Below the pieces are notes generated by a model. That model was not told the origin of the DNA. It worked only from the letters and a program-made list of their open reading frames with translations, and searched no databases. Made by a program: the position numbers and the translations under genes. From Acidobacteriota bacterium (GTDB lineage: Bacteria; Acidobacteriota; Terriglobia; Terriglobales; Acidobacteriaceae), in the NCBI GenBank assembly GCA_021851335.1, contig JAJZEA010000001.1, positions 1 through 64,000 on the forward strand: a DNA stretch of 64,000 bases, read 5' to 3'. Below, one piece after another: positions 15,758 to 25,172 of this stretch. Each line of letters begins with the position of its first letter. Position 1 is the first letter of the stretch.

Positions 15758-18082
15758 TCAATTGGATGCAACGGGATGGGATTCGGTTTCGCATATCCCG
15801 GTTTCAGTCGTGCCTTTTTGTGCCGGTTCGCTCACAGGGTCCGCCGTCGGCAGGCACAGCAGAAAGCGCGCGCCCTGGGGAACGTTCTTTTCCGCGCGAA
15901 TGGATCCATGATGGTCCTGCGCAATCTTGGCCGCAATCGAAAGTCCCAGTCCGGTGCCGCGCTGCTTGGTCGAGTAGAACGGCAGAAAAAGGCGCTCGCG
16001 AATCTCCTCCGTCAATCCCGCTCCGGTATCGCTGATGGCTATCTCAACCTGCGATCCATCGGCGGCGACTGCGCTGGTCACGGTGAGCACCTTCAGCAGG
16101 CTGTTTTGCATCGCCTCCGCAGCGTTGTCGATCAGGTTGGCCAGCGCGCGCCGGATGGCTCCCGCATCCACCATCACCGCGGGCAGGTTGCGCTGCAAGT
16201 CCACGCGCAGTTTGATGCCTTCCATGCGACCGGCAAACATCTTCAGCGCTTCTTCTACCACGGAGTTGATCTCGCAAAGCCGCGGTTGCGGAGCAGGGAA
16301 CTCTGCCAGTGCTGCAAAATGATCAAACAGCGCGCGCAGGCTGGCGACGCTGCTCAGGATCACTTCGCTGCACTTGCGCAGCACCGTCGGTGTCTCCGCG
16401 GTTGGTTTGTCCAGATGCCGCAGCATCCGTTCGGCAGAAAGGCCAATCGGCGTTAGCGGGTTTTTCACCTCGTGCGCTATGCGCTGAGCAGCTTCTTTCC
16501 AGGCCATCTGTCGCTGCGCCCGCAGCAGTTCCGTTGTGTCTTCCACCACCACAATCGTTCCGCCCTGTCCGTCGGCCAGGTCAAGCCGCGCGCAGGTCAC
16601 GGCCAGGTGCGGCGTCGTCGGCGCGGCTTTTGTCTCCAGCTCGGCGGAAGCCGCGCCCATGCGATGACTGCGCCGGATCAACCGCTCCAGCTCCTCCGCG
16701 CACTCCAGGGGAAAGATCTCCGAGATCCGTCGGCCGGACAGCAGTTTTTCTTCCGGTTGATGCATCAATGCGGCAAACGCTCGATTGGCCATGGTGATCC
16801 TTCCGCTGCGGTCCAGCGTGACCACGCCGCTTGGGATCGTCTCCAGAATCGTCTCCAACTCACGTCGGCGCTCGTCCAGGCGACGATTGGCGTCGGAGAT
16901 TTGCTCGCGAGCGCTCTCTGCGAGTTTGCGACTGTTTTCCAGGTCCTGAGCCATGTGGTTGAAGGCTCCCACCAGATCAGCCATCTCGCCGCTGGACTCC
17001 ACAGCAACGCGTCGCTCCAGTTTGCCTTCGGCAATCTCATCCATTGCATCGGCCAACGCCTCCACGGGGCGCGTGATCTGTTTGGAGAGGAAAAGCGCGA
17101 GCCACATGCTGGAGAAAAAGACCAGCGCCGTAATCAGCAGCAGCATGAAAAGATATGTGGTGCGAATGCGATTGCGCGAGCGAAACAGCTTCCAGTACTG
17201 GCTTGCGCCCTGGCGAATCTGATTGGCGGATTCGCTCAATCCAGGCGGCATGGGCAGGCCCACCACCACCACCTGGCCGCTTGTGGTCTCCGCCAATCCG
17301 GTCACAAACTCCCGGTTCCCCACAATCAGCACAGGCTCATCCGTTCGCTGCGCAACGGTCAGCAGGTCATCGGTCAGTTTGCCGTGAAGCTGGGTCGCCT
17401 GCAACGTGCCATCGTCAATCCACGGCAGAACATTGCGCGGCGCATCCGACGAAGGCAGTTGATAGCCCAGCACGGATTTGTGATCCACCGAATACACCGC
17501 CACAAAGCCGCCCTCCAGCGTGATGCGCCGTGAGTGAAGCTCATTCAGTGCCGCTTCCGAATCTCCATCCATCGCGCCTGAAGCCGCAATCGCCTGCGCC
17601 TCCAGTCGGGCATTGGCAGCCGCGTAATGGGCAAGCTGATAGACCACGCGCACCGAGTTCGCGCGCAACTCCGAGGTGGGCTGCGAAAACCATCGGTCCA
17701 CTGAGCGGTTCATCAACACAAAACTGAAAAGAACCATGAACGCTGCGGGAAGCAGTGCAATCACCGCTGCGCCCACCACCATGCGGGTTCTCAGGCGCGA
17801 ACCAAGCGCGCGGCTCCGCTCATCCAGATACAGCTTGACGATGTTGCGCAGCAGCATCACCAGCAGCGCCATCAGCGTAAGAAACGCAAGCACGGACGTG
17901 GCGGTGAAAACCAGAATCTCGCCCGTGGTCTGCGGCGTCAGAAATCGAATGCCATTGGTGTTGAATGCGTTCAGAGCGATCAGCGCCGAAAGCAGCACAA
18001 AAACCCCCGCGGCCAGCAGCAGGGCAGTGCGCTTCCTCGATCGTCGCCCTTGCGTATACGCCGATGGGTCCAGCAATGACAT
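15758..18082 (-). CDS. NtrY-like membrane sensor histidine kinase
   Basis: A 774-residue kinase that would phosphorylate the adjacent NtrX-like regulator. Membrane segments lie at about 18-40, 55-80, 100-124 and 309-333, enclosing an extracytoplasmic sensor region (about 125-305). Then come HAMP (about 332-385), coiled coil, PAS (about 405-475), HisKA with AAQRIAHEVKNPLTPIGLSA (phospho-acceptor His537), and HATPase_c with LIDNAAEAMQ and GTGLGLSIAAKI. The multi-helix N-terminus plus HAMP-PAS is the NtrY layout. It follows alanine dehydrogenase by 58 bp on the same strand, which hints at a nitrogen-related transcription unit. Confidence 0.92.
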   Translation of the reverse strand: MSLLDPSAYTQGRRSRKRTALLLAAGVFVLLSALIALNAFNTNGIRFLTPQTTGEILVFTATSVLAFLTLMALLVMLLRNIVKLYLDERSRALGSRLRTRMVVGAAVIALLPAAFMVLFSFVLMNRSVDRWFSQPTSELRANSVRVVYQLAHYAAANARLEAQAIAASGAMDGDSEAALNELHSRRITLEGGFVAVYSVDHKSVLGYQLPSSDAPRNVLPWIDDGTLQATQLHGKLTDDLLTVAQRTDEPVLIVGNREFVTGLAETTSGQVVVVGLPMPPGLSESANQIRQGASQYWKLFRSRNRIRTTYLFMLLLITALVFFSSMWLALFLSKQITRPVEALADAMDEIAEGKLERRVAVESSGEMADLVGAFNHMAQDLENSRKLAESAREQISDANRRLDERRRELETILETIPSGVVTLDRSGRITMANRAFAALMHQPEEKLLSGRRISEIFPLECAEELERLIRRSHRMGAASAELETKAAPTTPHLAVTCARLDLADGQGGTIVVVEDTTELLRAQRQMAWKEAAQRIAHEVKNPLTPIGLSAERMLRHLDKPTAETPTVLRKCSEVILSSVASLRALFDHFAALAEFPAPQPRLCEINSVVEEALKMFAGRMEGIKLRVDLQRNLPAVMVDAGAIRRALANLIDNAAEAMQNSLLKVLTVTSAVAADGSQVEIAISDTGAGLTEEIRERLFLPFYSTKQRGTGLGLSIAAKIAQDHHGSIRAEKNVPQGARFLLCLPTADPVSEPAQKGTTETGICETESHPVASN

Positions 18083-18140
18083 GCCAGCAATTATAGGCGG
18101 AGCAGGAACAACTGTGCCGCGCTCGCGCGCTTTGCCGCAA

Positions 18141-19256
18141 TCAGCCGATGGCCTCTGCGGGTGCTGTCCACTCTCGCCCCTGTGACTCTGCCACTCCGCG
18201 ATGGGTCAACTTGCCGCGATAGACATTCAGTCCTTCGGCCAGTCCGCTGTCAGAACGCAAAGCTGCCTCGGCGCCCTGATTCGCCAGCCGCACCAGGTAG
18301 GGGAATGTCGCATTGGTAAGCGCCAGCGTGGAGGTATGAGGCACCGCTCCGGGCATGTTGGTGACGCAATAATGCACCACGCCATCGACAACAAACGATG
18401 GGTTCGAGTGCGACGTGGGGCGGGCCGTCTCCACGCATCCGCCCTGGTCGATGGCCACATCGACGATCACGGCGCCCTTTTTCATGCGCGCTACCATCGC
18501 TTTGGTCACGATCTTCGGCGCAGTCGCACCGGGAATGAGCACTCCGCCCACCACCAGGTCTGCCTCGCGCGTGGCGTGTGCAACGTTGTAACTATTCGAG
18601 GCCAGAGTATGCAGCCGACCGCTGAAAAGGTCGTCCAGCTCCCGCAGGCGATTCAGGTTCATATCCACCAGGGTTACGCGCGCTCCCATGCCCATGGCAA
18701 TCTTGGCGGCGTTGGTCCCCACAATTCCGCCACCAATGATGCAGACATTCGCAGGAGGCACGCCGGGCACGCCGCCCAGCAGGATGCCGCGTCCGCCGCG
18801 TTCTTTCTCCAGATAGGTCGCGCCCACCTGAATGCTCATGCGTCCGGCGACCTCGCTCATCGGCGTCAGCAGCGGCAGTGTGCCTGCTTTGTCGCGCACG
18901 GTTTCATAGGCGATGCCTGTTACCTTTGCGGCCAGCAGGCGATCGGTCAGCTCCGGCAAGGGAGCCAGATGCAGATAGGTGAAAAGAACAAGTCCCTCGC
19001 GAAAATAAGCGTACTCGGCGGCAACCGGCTCCTTGACCTTGACGACCAATTCGGAGTTTCCCCAGACGTGGCCTGCATCGCCGACGATCTCAGCGCCAGC
19101 ATCCTGATATTCGTGGTCGGGAAAGCTCGAAAGCGCGCCAGCCTGGGTCTCCACCAGCACGGTATGACCGGCATCGGTCAAAGCGCGGGCGCCGGCAGGG
19201 GTCACGCCCACACGTGCTTCATGGTCCTTGATCTCGCGCGGAACTCCAATAATCAT
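18141..19256 (-). CDS. ald: Alanine dehydrogenase
   Basis: A 371-residue NAD-dependent enzyme that interconverts L-alanine with pyruvate and ammonium. It begins with the family N-terminus [17 protein letters not shown]. The catalytic Lys is in VVKVKEP and the His is in TYLHLA. The Rossmann loop is [19 protein letters not shown], and [12 protein letters not shown] is also present. ATG 19256 has GAGGAG eight bases upstream; a longer in-frame extension to 19391 covers the infB terminator and is not real. It sits upstream of ntrY and ntrX and may be co-transcribed with them. A TACAAT box is seen about 30 bp before the start. Confidence 0.96.
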   Translation of the reverse strand: MIIGVPREIKDHEARVGVTPAGARALTDAGHTVLVETQAGALSSFPDHEYQDAGAEIVGDAGHVWGNSELVVKVKEPVAAEYAYFREGLVLFTYLHLAPLPELTDRLLAAKVTGIAYETVRDKAGTLPLLTPMSEVAGRMSIQVGATYLEKERGGRGILLGGVPGVPPANVCIIGGGIVGTNAAKIAMGMGARVTLVDMNLNRLRELDDLFSGRLHTLASNSYNVAHATREADLVVGGVLIPGATAPKIVTKAMVARMKKGAVIVDVAIDQGGCVETARPTSHSNPSFVVDGVVHYCVTNMPGAVPHTSTLALTNATFPYLVRLANQGAEAALRSDSGLAEGLNVYRGKLTHRGVAESQGREWTAPAEAIG

Positions 19257-19365
19257 CGTCGATTCTCCTCGAACTGCACACTTCATTGTAGACGGTGCAG
19301 AGGGTCGTTGGCAGCACCGAGGAAAAGCCGAAAGCAGCGTGGACGCAGGGGGATGTGACGCAATG

Positions 19366-19399
19366 AAAAACCCCGGATGCTCACGGAGCATCCGGGGTT
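19366..19399 (-). terminator. Intrinsic terminator after infB
   Basis: AACCCCGGATGCTC (19369-19382) and GAGCATCCGGGGTT (19386-19399) are exact complements around a 3-nt loop. They are flanked by A and T runs on both sides, so the structure can act in both directions. It ends the rimP-nusA-infB transcript 27 bp after the infB stop and insulates ald downstream. Confidence 0.93.
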
Positions 19400-19425
19400 T
19401 TTTTAGGGCTAAGGCAGTGTGAGAA

Positions 19426-22400
19426 TCAGGCCCTGGCGGAAGTCAGTGCGCCGAGATCGCTGGCAATGCGCTCCGTCGAGAAGGCTTCAATCATATCGCC
19501 TTCTTTCAGGTCGCTGAAGCCTGCAATACCGACACCGCACTCCATGCCGTTGGTCACTTCCTTCACATCGTCCTTCACGCGACGCAGAGAACCGATCTTG
19601 CCCTTGAATACCTGCTCGTCTCCGCGCAGAATCTTCACCTCGGCATCGCGACGCAGCACTCCATCGGTAACGCGGCAACCTGCGATCGTGCCCACCTTCG
19701 GAATGCGGAAGATATTCAGGATCTCCGCACGGCCGATGTAGTTTTCGCGGTAGGTCGGGTCCAGCAGGCCCAGCATGGCTTTGCGAATCTCATCCTGCAA
19801 CTCGTAGATGATCGAGTGCAGACGAATCTCCACATTGTCCTGCTGCGCCAGTTCACCCGCTTTGCGCTCCGGACGAACATTGAAGCCGATCACGATGGCA
19901 TTCGAGGCCGAGGCCAGCAGAATGTCGCTTTCCGTGATGGCGCCAACGCCCGAGTGAATGACCTTGATGCGTACCTTTTCCGTGGACATGCGCACCAGCG
20001 AATCCGCCAGCACTTCCACCGATCCGGTGACATCGCCTTTCAGAATGATCGGCAGATCCTTCACGCCTGCCTGACGAATCTGCTCGGCCAGTCCTTCGAG
20101 CGAGACACGGCTGCTCTTGGCCAGTTGAGCCTCGCGCTCCTTCATCTTGCGATACTGCGCAATGCCCTTGGCCTTGTCGCGGTCAGCAACCACCAGGAAG
20201 GTATCGCCGGAATCCGGCATCCCTTCGAGACCCAGCACCTCGACCGGCGTCGAGGGACCGGCTTCCGTGATGGCGCGGCCACGATCATCAAACATGGCGC
20301 GCACCTTGCCAAAGGTATTGCCCACAATGTAGCTGTCGTTCAACCGCAGCGTGCCGTTCTGGACCAGCACCGAAGCGACAGCGCCCCGACCTCGATCCAG
20401 CTTGGCTTCGAGCACCGTGCCCACGGCCTTGCGACCGGGGGTAGATTTCAGGCTGGCAACGTCAGAGACCAGGCAGATCATCTCCAGCAACTGATCCAGA
20501 CCCAGGCGCTTTTTGGCAGAGACCGGCACATAGACCGTGTCTCCGCCCCAATCCTCAGGCACCAGACCACGATCCGCAAGCTGCTTCATCACGCGATCCG
20601 GCTGCGCTTCGGGCTTGTCGATCTTGTTGATGGCGACAATGATCGGCACATTGGCTGCTTTGGCGTGGTCAATGGCTTCAATCGTCTGCGGCATGGGGCC
20701 ATCGTCTGCCGCTACCACGATGACAACCAGGTCGGTGACTTTGGCTCCGCGAGCACGCATACGGGTAAACGCCTCGTGACCCGGAGTGTCGAGGAAGACG
20801 ATCTCGCGCCCGGAGGCGGGTGATCCTTCCTTGCTGAAACGAACCTTGTAAGCGCCGATATGCTGGGTGATGCCGCCGGCCTCGCCGGAAGCAACATCCG
20901 TCTCGCGGATGGCGTCGAGCAGCGAAGTCTTGCCGTGATCGACATGGCCCATCACGGTGACCACGGGCGAGCGGGATACCTCCAGCTCGTCGATGTTGTC
21001 GCTTTCCAGAATCTCTTCAATCGCCTGGTTAGCCAGCTCGTCTTCGTAGCTGATGACGGTGGCCGCTGCGCCAAAACGCCCGGCGACATCCTTGACCATC
21101 TCGGCATCGAGCGACTGGTTGACGGTGACAAAGACGCCGCGCATCAGCAGCGTGGCAATCAGATCCTTGGCGCGAATCTCCAGCTTTTCCGCCAGATCCT
21201 TGACGCTGATGCCTTCCGTTACGGTGATCTCCCGCGTGATCGGCGGCGGCTCCGTGCCCAGATAGACTCCGCCCAGCCGTGGCGGCGGAACAAAGCCCTT
21301 CATCGGGCCTTCTTTGGTCTTGGGATACTGCTGGCGGCCACGGCCACGCGGCGGACCCGAAGGACGCTGCGCGCGCGTTGGCTCCCCGGAAGGCGGAGCC
21401 GCCGGTGGCGCGCCAAATCCACCCGGACGAGGCCCGCCGAATCCACCGGGACGAGCGCCAAAGCCGGGACGCGCTCCGGGAGCGCCCGGAGAGCTGAAAC
21501 CGGGGCGCGTCGGATGCTTGGGACGCGGTCCGCCGGCAGTTTGGCCCGGCTGGTTATAGGGCCGCGAAGGATATCCGCCCGGTGCTCCACCGGGCGCGCC
21601 GCCGGGACGTCGTTCAAAGATCGGTTTGCCGCGCTCCAGCCCACCCTGCGCCCCCGCGGGACGCGGAGCCGCAGGCGGCAGAATCGGAGCTTTGTAAGAC
21701 GGACGCGGGCCTGTCTGAGGCATGATGACGCGCCGGGCTGGAGGTACGACGGATGCCGGTGCAGCGCTGCTTTCCGTCGTTGCAGGAGGCACAGCGATAC
21801 TGGCCGCTGCTTCCACCGCGGTTGTCTCTGGAAGAGATTCGGACACGGCTGTGGGAGCGCTGATTGCCACTTCCACGGGCGGCTCTGCGGGTTTGGCTGC
21901 CACCACCACGTCTTCTGGAGCGGCGGCTATACGGGCAGGTGCTGCGGAGACGGCAGGGGCTGCCGCGGGTGGCGCGACCGGCGCCGCTGCTGGCTTGTTT
22001 TCCGCAGCTTCCGTGGCTGCGGGGCGCACCACCGCGGCCACAGAAGCTGGCGCGGATGCAACGGCAGGCTTGGACGGCGCGACCACAGCGCCCGCAGGGG
22101 GGCGCGCAATCACGGTCTTTGCCGGGGGCGGCACGGCAATGGCCGGCGCAGGCGTGACGATGTTGGGCGCGGGCCGCGGTTGAGGCACAACCTTGCGCGG
22201 CGCGGGCCGGGCCGGAATCACCTGAACAACCGGCTCTTTGGGGGCGGCTTGCCCGGATGCTTGTCCGGATGCTTGCCCGGCTGAATGTCCGGCTGGTTGC
22301 GCGGACGGCGGGGTAACCTTTGCTGCGGCTGCCGGAACGGGTTTGCGCACAGGCTGCTCGGCTTGCTGCTTGCTGGCAAGAATCGCCTTCATCGCGTCGC

Positions 22401-22647
22401 CTGGCTTGGAGATTCCCGACAGATCGATCTTGGGACGAATCTCCGCCTCGGTTCGCGCGCTGGCTGCTCCAGCCGTCGACTTGCCGCTTTTCTTCAGGTG
22501 ACCGCGCACACTCTCGGCTTCATCTTCTTCGATGGAGCTGGAGTGAGTCTTGCCTTCACCCAGATTCATTGCACGCAGAGCATCCAGAATTTGCTTGCTC
22601 TTCACTTCCAGCTCGCGCGCCAGATCGTTGATTCGAACCTTACTCAT
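19426..22647 (-). CDS. infB: Translation initiation factor IF-2
   Basis: A 1073-residue GTPase that delivers initiator tRNA to the ribosome. An N-terminal IF2_N segment ([18 protein letters not shown]) is followed by a very Ala/Pro-rich linker (about 60-420) and a Gly/Pro/Arg-rich stretch (about 330-450). A second IF2_N-like segment ([17 protein letters not shown]) comes next, then the G domain with GHVDHGKT (567-574), DTPGHEAF and NKIDKP, and domains II to IV. The linker contains an Ala-Ser-Gly-Gln repeat encoded by a 12-bp tandem repeat near 22248-22295. It is the last gene of rimP-nusA-infB, 113 bp after nusA. Confidence 0.98.
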   Translation of the reverse strand: MSKVRINDLARELEVKSKQILDALRAMNLGEGKTHSSSIEEDEAESVRGHLKKSGKSTAGAASARTEAEIRPKIDLSGISKPGDAMKAILASKQQAEQPVRKPVPAAAAKVTPPSAQPAGHSAGQASGQASGQAAPKEPVVQVIPARPAPRKVVPQPRPAPNIVTPAPAIAVPPPAKTVIARPPAGAVVAPSKPAVASAPASVAAVVRPAATEAAENKPAAAPVAPPAAAPAVSAAPARIAAAPEDVVVAAKPAEPPVEVAISAPTAVSESLPETTAVEAAASIAVPPATTESSAAPASVVPPARRVIMPQTGPRPSYKAPILPPAAPRPAGAQGGLERGKPIFERRPGGAPGGAPGGYPSRPYNQPGQTAGGPRPKHPTRPGFSSPGAPGARPGFGARPGGFGGPRPGGFGAPPAAPPSGEPTRAQRPSGPPRGRGRQQYPKTKEGPMKGFVPPPRLGGVYLGTEPPPITREITVTEGISVKDLAEKLEIRAKDLIATLLMRGVFVTVNQSLDAEMVKDVAGRFGAAATVISYEDELANQAIEEILESDNIDELEVSRSPVVTVMGHVDHGKTSLLDAIRETDVASGEAGGITQHIGAYKVRFSKEGSPASGREIVFLDTPGHEAFTRMRARGAKVTDLVVIVVAADDGPMPQTIEAIDHAKAANVPIIVAINKIDKPEAQPDRVMKQLADRGLVPEDWGGDTVYVPVSAKKRLGLDQLLEMICLVSDVASLKSTPGRKAVGTVLEAKLDRGRGAVASVLVQNGTLRLNDSYIVGNTFGKVRAMFDDRGRAITEAGPSTPVEVLGLEGMPDSGDTFLVVADRDKAKGIAQYRKMKEREAQLAKSSRVSLEGLAEQIRQAGVKDLPIILKGDVTGSVEVLADSLVRMSTEKVRIKVIHSGVGAITESDILLASASNAIVIGFNVRPERKAGELAQQDNVEIRLHSIIYELQDEIRKAMLGLLDPTYRENYIGRAEILNIFRIPKVGTIAGCRVTDGVLRRDAEVKILRGDEQVFKGKIGSLRRVKDDVKEVTNGMECGVGIAGFSDLKEGDMIEAFSTERIASDLGALTSARA

Positions 22648-22760
22648 CCGCCTCTTTTCGTTGTCCTGCTACAAGGTTAACTGTTCATCGGAACCTCACG
22701 GAGACAATCGCCCGGTCGATACCATTATCCCCTGAATTCTGTGCGACCGGAAGATGCCGG

Positions 22761-24284
22761 CTATGCATCTTCCGAGCCTGGCTTCTCTGAATCCGGCTTT
22801 TCTGAATACGCCATTTCTGAATCTGCCTTTGCTCCCTCGGCAACCGGTGCTGACTCTTCGCCGGGTGCAGGCGAAATTTCGGGTTCGGAAGAATCTTCCT
22901 CCGAGGGCGCTGCCATTGCATCCGTCTCCGAAACCGCGTCTGCTTCCGCGGAAGCAGCGGCTGGAACGGCCTCCGACGCGGGTGGCTCCGGACGCGCTTC
23001 GCCTTCTTCGTACTCCCCGAAGTAGTGGCGCACGGCAACGCTGATGCGCTCCAAAGTCTTTTCGCCGATGCCAGGAATCTCTTCCAACTGCTCCGGTGTC
23101 ATATCCGCCAGCGCTTCGACAGTTGTGATTCCGGCTGCGACCAGCTTCTGGAGAATCGAATCCCCCAGTTCTGTGACCTGCTCGATGGGCGTCGAAGGAC
23201 CACCGCTGAAAGCAGACATCTGCTGCTCCACTTCCTGGCGCTTCTCTTCTTCGCTCTTGATGTCGATCTTCCAGCCCAGCAGTTTGGCGGCCAGACGAAC
23301 ATTCTGGCCTTTCTTGCCGATGGCAAGCGAAAGCTGGGTGTCATCCACGATGACCTCAAGCTGCTTGTTTTCGAGGTCCACAATCGAGACTCGACTCACT
23401 TTTGCCGGCTGCAAAGCTTTCTCGGCAAAGGTCGTGATCTCTTCGCTGTACTCGATAATGTCAATCTTCTCGCCGCGCAGCTCGCGGATGATCGACTGCA
23501 CACGCATGCCCTTCATGCCCACGCAGGCGCCGACCGGGTCCACATCCTTGTCGCGGCTCATGACAGCAATCTTGGTACGTTCACCGGCTTCGCGCGCAAT
23601 GGCGCGGATGACCACGGTGTTGTCGTAGATCTCCGGAACCTCGGACTGGAAGAGATTCTGAACCAGCTCCGGCGCGGCGCGCGAGACCAGCACCTGTGGT
23701 CCCTTGGCCGTGCGATCCACCTTCAGCAGCACGACGCGAATGCGCTCGCCCACGCTGAACGACTCCAGCCGCGATTGCTCGCGACGCGGCATCCGAGCCT
23801 CCGCCTTGCCCAGGTCGATAACCATATCCGGCCCTTCAATGCGCTTGACCGTGGCGGAAAGCACCTCTTTTTCACGATGCGCATACTCGTTGAAAACCGT
23901 ATCCCGCTCCGCGTCGCGCACCTTTTGAAAGATCACCTGCTTGGCAAGCTGCGCGGCGATGCGGCCCAGAGGACGCGTGTCGAGATAGGTCCGAATCTCC
24001 ATGCCAGGCTCAATCTCGGCTCCATGTTCGGCCTGCGCCTCGGCAAGCGGAATCTGGTTGATGGGATCCGCCAGCTCTTCTTCCGGAGCGATCACGGTCC
24101 GGTAGGCATAGACGACGATTTCGCCGGTCTCCTTGTTCAGTTCGCCGCGCATCGTCTGCTGACTCTTGTAATACTTGCGCGTGGCCAGCACGATAGCCTC
24201 TTCCACGGCGTGGACGATGATCTCCGGGTCGATGTTCTTTTCCCGGCTCAACATCTCGATGGTTTGGTACAAAGCGCTCGACAT
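22761..24284 (-). CDS. nusA: Transcription termination/antitermination factor NusA
   Basis: A 507-residue RNA polymerase-binding factor. The N-terminal polymerase-binding domain (1-125) is followed by S1 (about 135-200), tandem KH domains (DVDPVGACVGMKGMRVQSI, then LAIGKKGQNVRLAAKLLGW) and a helix-hairpin-helix/SAM-like region (VEALADMTPEQLEEIPGIGEKTLERI). The last 70 residues are acidic and simple, ending in a repeated Ser-Glu-(Lys/Met) pattern encoded by short direct repeats at about 22764-22835. It lies between rimP and infB as in many bacteria. The tail is likely disordered and its role is unknown. Confidence 0.97.
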   Translation of the reverse strand: MSSALYQTIEMLSREKNIDPEIIVHAVEEAIVLATRKYYKSQQTMRGELNKETGEIVVYAYRTVIAPEEELADPINQIPLAEAQAEHGAEIEPGMEIRTYLDTRPLGRIAAQLAKQVIFQKVRDAERDTVFNEYAHREKEVLSATVKRIEGPDMVIDLGKAEARMPRREQSRLESFSVGERIRVVLLKVDRTAKGPQVLVSRAAPELVQNLFQSEVPEIYDNTVVIRAIAREAGERTKIAVMSRDKDVDPVGACVGMKGMRVQSIIRELRGEKIDIIEYSEEITTFAEKALQPAKVSRVSIVDLENKQLEVIVDDTQLSLAIGKKGQNVRLAAKLLGWKIDIKSEEEKRQEVEQQMSAFSGGPSTPIEQVTELGDSILQKLVAAGITTVEALADMTPEQLEEIPGIGEKTLERISVAVRHYFGEYEEGEARPEPPASEAVPAAASAEADAVSETDAMAAPSEEDSSEPEISPAPGEESAPVAEGAKADSEMAYSEKPDSEKPGSEDA

Positions 24285-24381
24285 TGTTCTTTGGCTCGTT
24301 CCTGTTTGATCTCTGCCGACTCCAGGCCGGAAGAGTTACTGCTTTGTGTTTGCCGGGCGCTCGTGCGCTCCAGCCGTCTGT

Positions 24382-24978
24382 TTATCCGTGCGAATCCAAC
24401 TCGGGCAGCAACTGCGCGCGTTCCACATTGCGCCGCGCAATCTCCACGTGCTGAACCCCGGTCTTGCGCGATTTGCTGTTCTGGCGCGTTGCCGTGAGGT
24501 CCAGCGTCAAAGTTTCACCATCGAATTGAGTCAAACGACCCTGCCAGAAGCGGTTGTTTGCGATGGGTTCCAGCGTCTGTACCTTGACTAGCGCGCCGCG
24601 GAAACGCTCAAAATCCTCTGCCGTCGTCAGCCTGCGATCCAGCCCCGGCGAACTGACCTCAAGCGTGTATTCACCATCGGGTCCAAGGTCTTCCACATCG
24701 AGCAGCGTGCCAAAATCATGGCTGAAGGCGACACAATCCTCGTGCGTCAGCCAGCTCAGGTGGCGAGGGTCTGCGACACCGCCCGGTATCGGCACCCCGG
24801 CCGGATCCTGCTGGTGCTGCAGAAGGCAAGCCTCCCGCTGCGCCGGGTTCTTTTCCAGAGAGACGCACAGGACACGCTGCTTTCCGTGCACCGTGAAGGT
24901 GACATCCACCACATCCAGCCCCAGCGATCCAGCGACGCGCTGAGCGGTTTCACGGATTGTTTCAGTTGAAAAAGCCAT
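24382..24978 (-). CDS. rimP: Ribosome maturation factor RimP
   Basis: A 198-residue factor for 30S subunit maturation, first gene of rimP-nusA-infB. The family N-terminus is MAFSTETIRETAQRVAGSLGLDVVDVTF, and the core signature DGEYTLEVSSPGLDRRL is present. A 25-residue insertion (NPAQREACLLQHQQDPAGVP) sits after the VSLEK strand where most RimP proteins have a short turn. The leader upstream holds a terminator-like hairpin (25031-25054), which may regulate the operon. Confidence 0.93.
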   Translation of the reverse strand: MAFSTETIRETAQRVAGSLGLDVVDVTFTVHGKQRVLCVSLEKNPAQREACLLQHQQDPAGVPIPGGVADPRHLSWLTHEDCVAFSHDFGTLLDVEDLGPDGEYTLEVSSPGLDRRLTTAEDFERFRGALVKVQTLEPIANNRFWQGRLTQFDGETLTLDLTATRQNSKSRKTGVQHVEIARRNVERAQLLPELDSHG

Positions 24979-25030
24979 CTCGTTTATTTTGTTCCTGATG
25001 CAAATTGCCGCGCGACTTTTTTATCGCAAA

Positions 25031-25054
25031 TAAAAAGTGGGCTTGTGGCCCACT
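25031..25054 (-). terminator. Intrinsic terminator or attenuator upstream of rimP
   Basis: On the minus strand AGTGGGC (25054-25048) pairs with GCCCACT (25042-25036) around CACAA, followed by TTTTTATTT. It lies 118 bp after the M16 protease stop and 52 bp before rimP. It could end the protease transcript. A candidate promoter at 25116-25124 lies upstream of it, so it may also act as an attenuator in the rimP leader. Confidence 0.85.
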
Positions 25055-25115
25055 CCTCTCTCCGCGCCGGTTTGTGGTTGCTCAAGCCTGGGCGGACAAA
25101 TTCGTCTGCAAAATG

Positions 25116-25124
25116 AGTATAGCA
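25116..25124 (-). promoter_or_regulatory. Candidate extended -10 promoter for rimP-nusA-infB
   Basis: TGCTATACT on the minus strand is identical to the tRNA-Leu promoter element at 8099-8107. Initiation near 25109 would give a leader of about 130 nt that includes the 25031-25054 hairpin. A weaker alternative -10 (GATAAA) lies downstream of the hairpin, near 25018-25023. Confidence 0.45.
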
Positions 25125-25172
25125 GCTTTCAACAAACTGGTTGCACCGAAGAATTGGGCAGTATCCGGATTT

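Noticed and set aside
20860..22284. 474-codon plus-strand frame opposite infB
   Set aside because: Antisense of the Ala/Pro-rich IF-2 linker; an Arg/Gly-rich artefact of that sequence.
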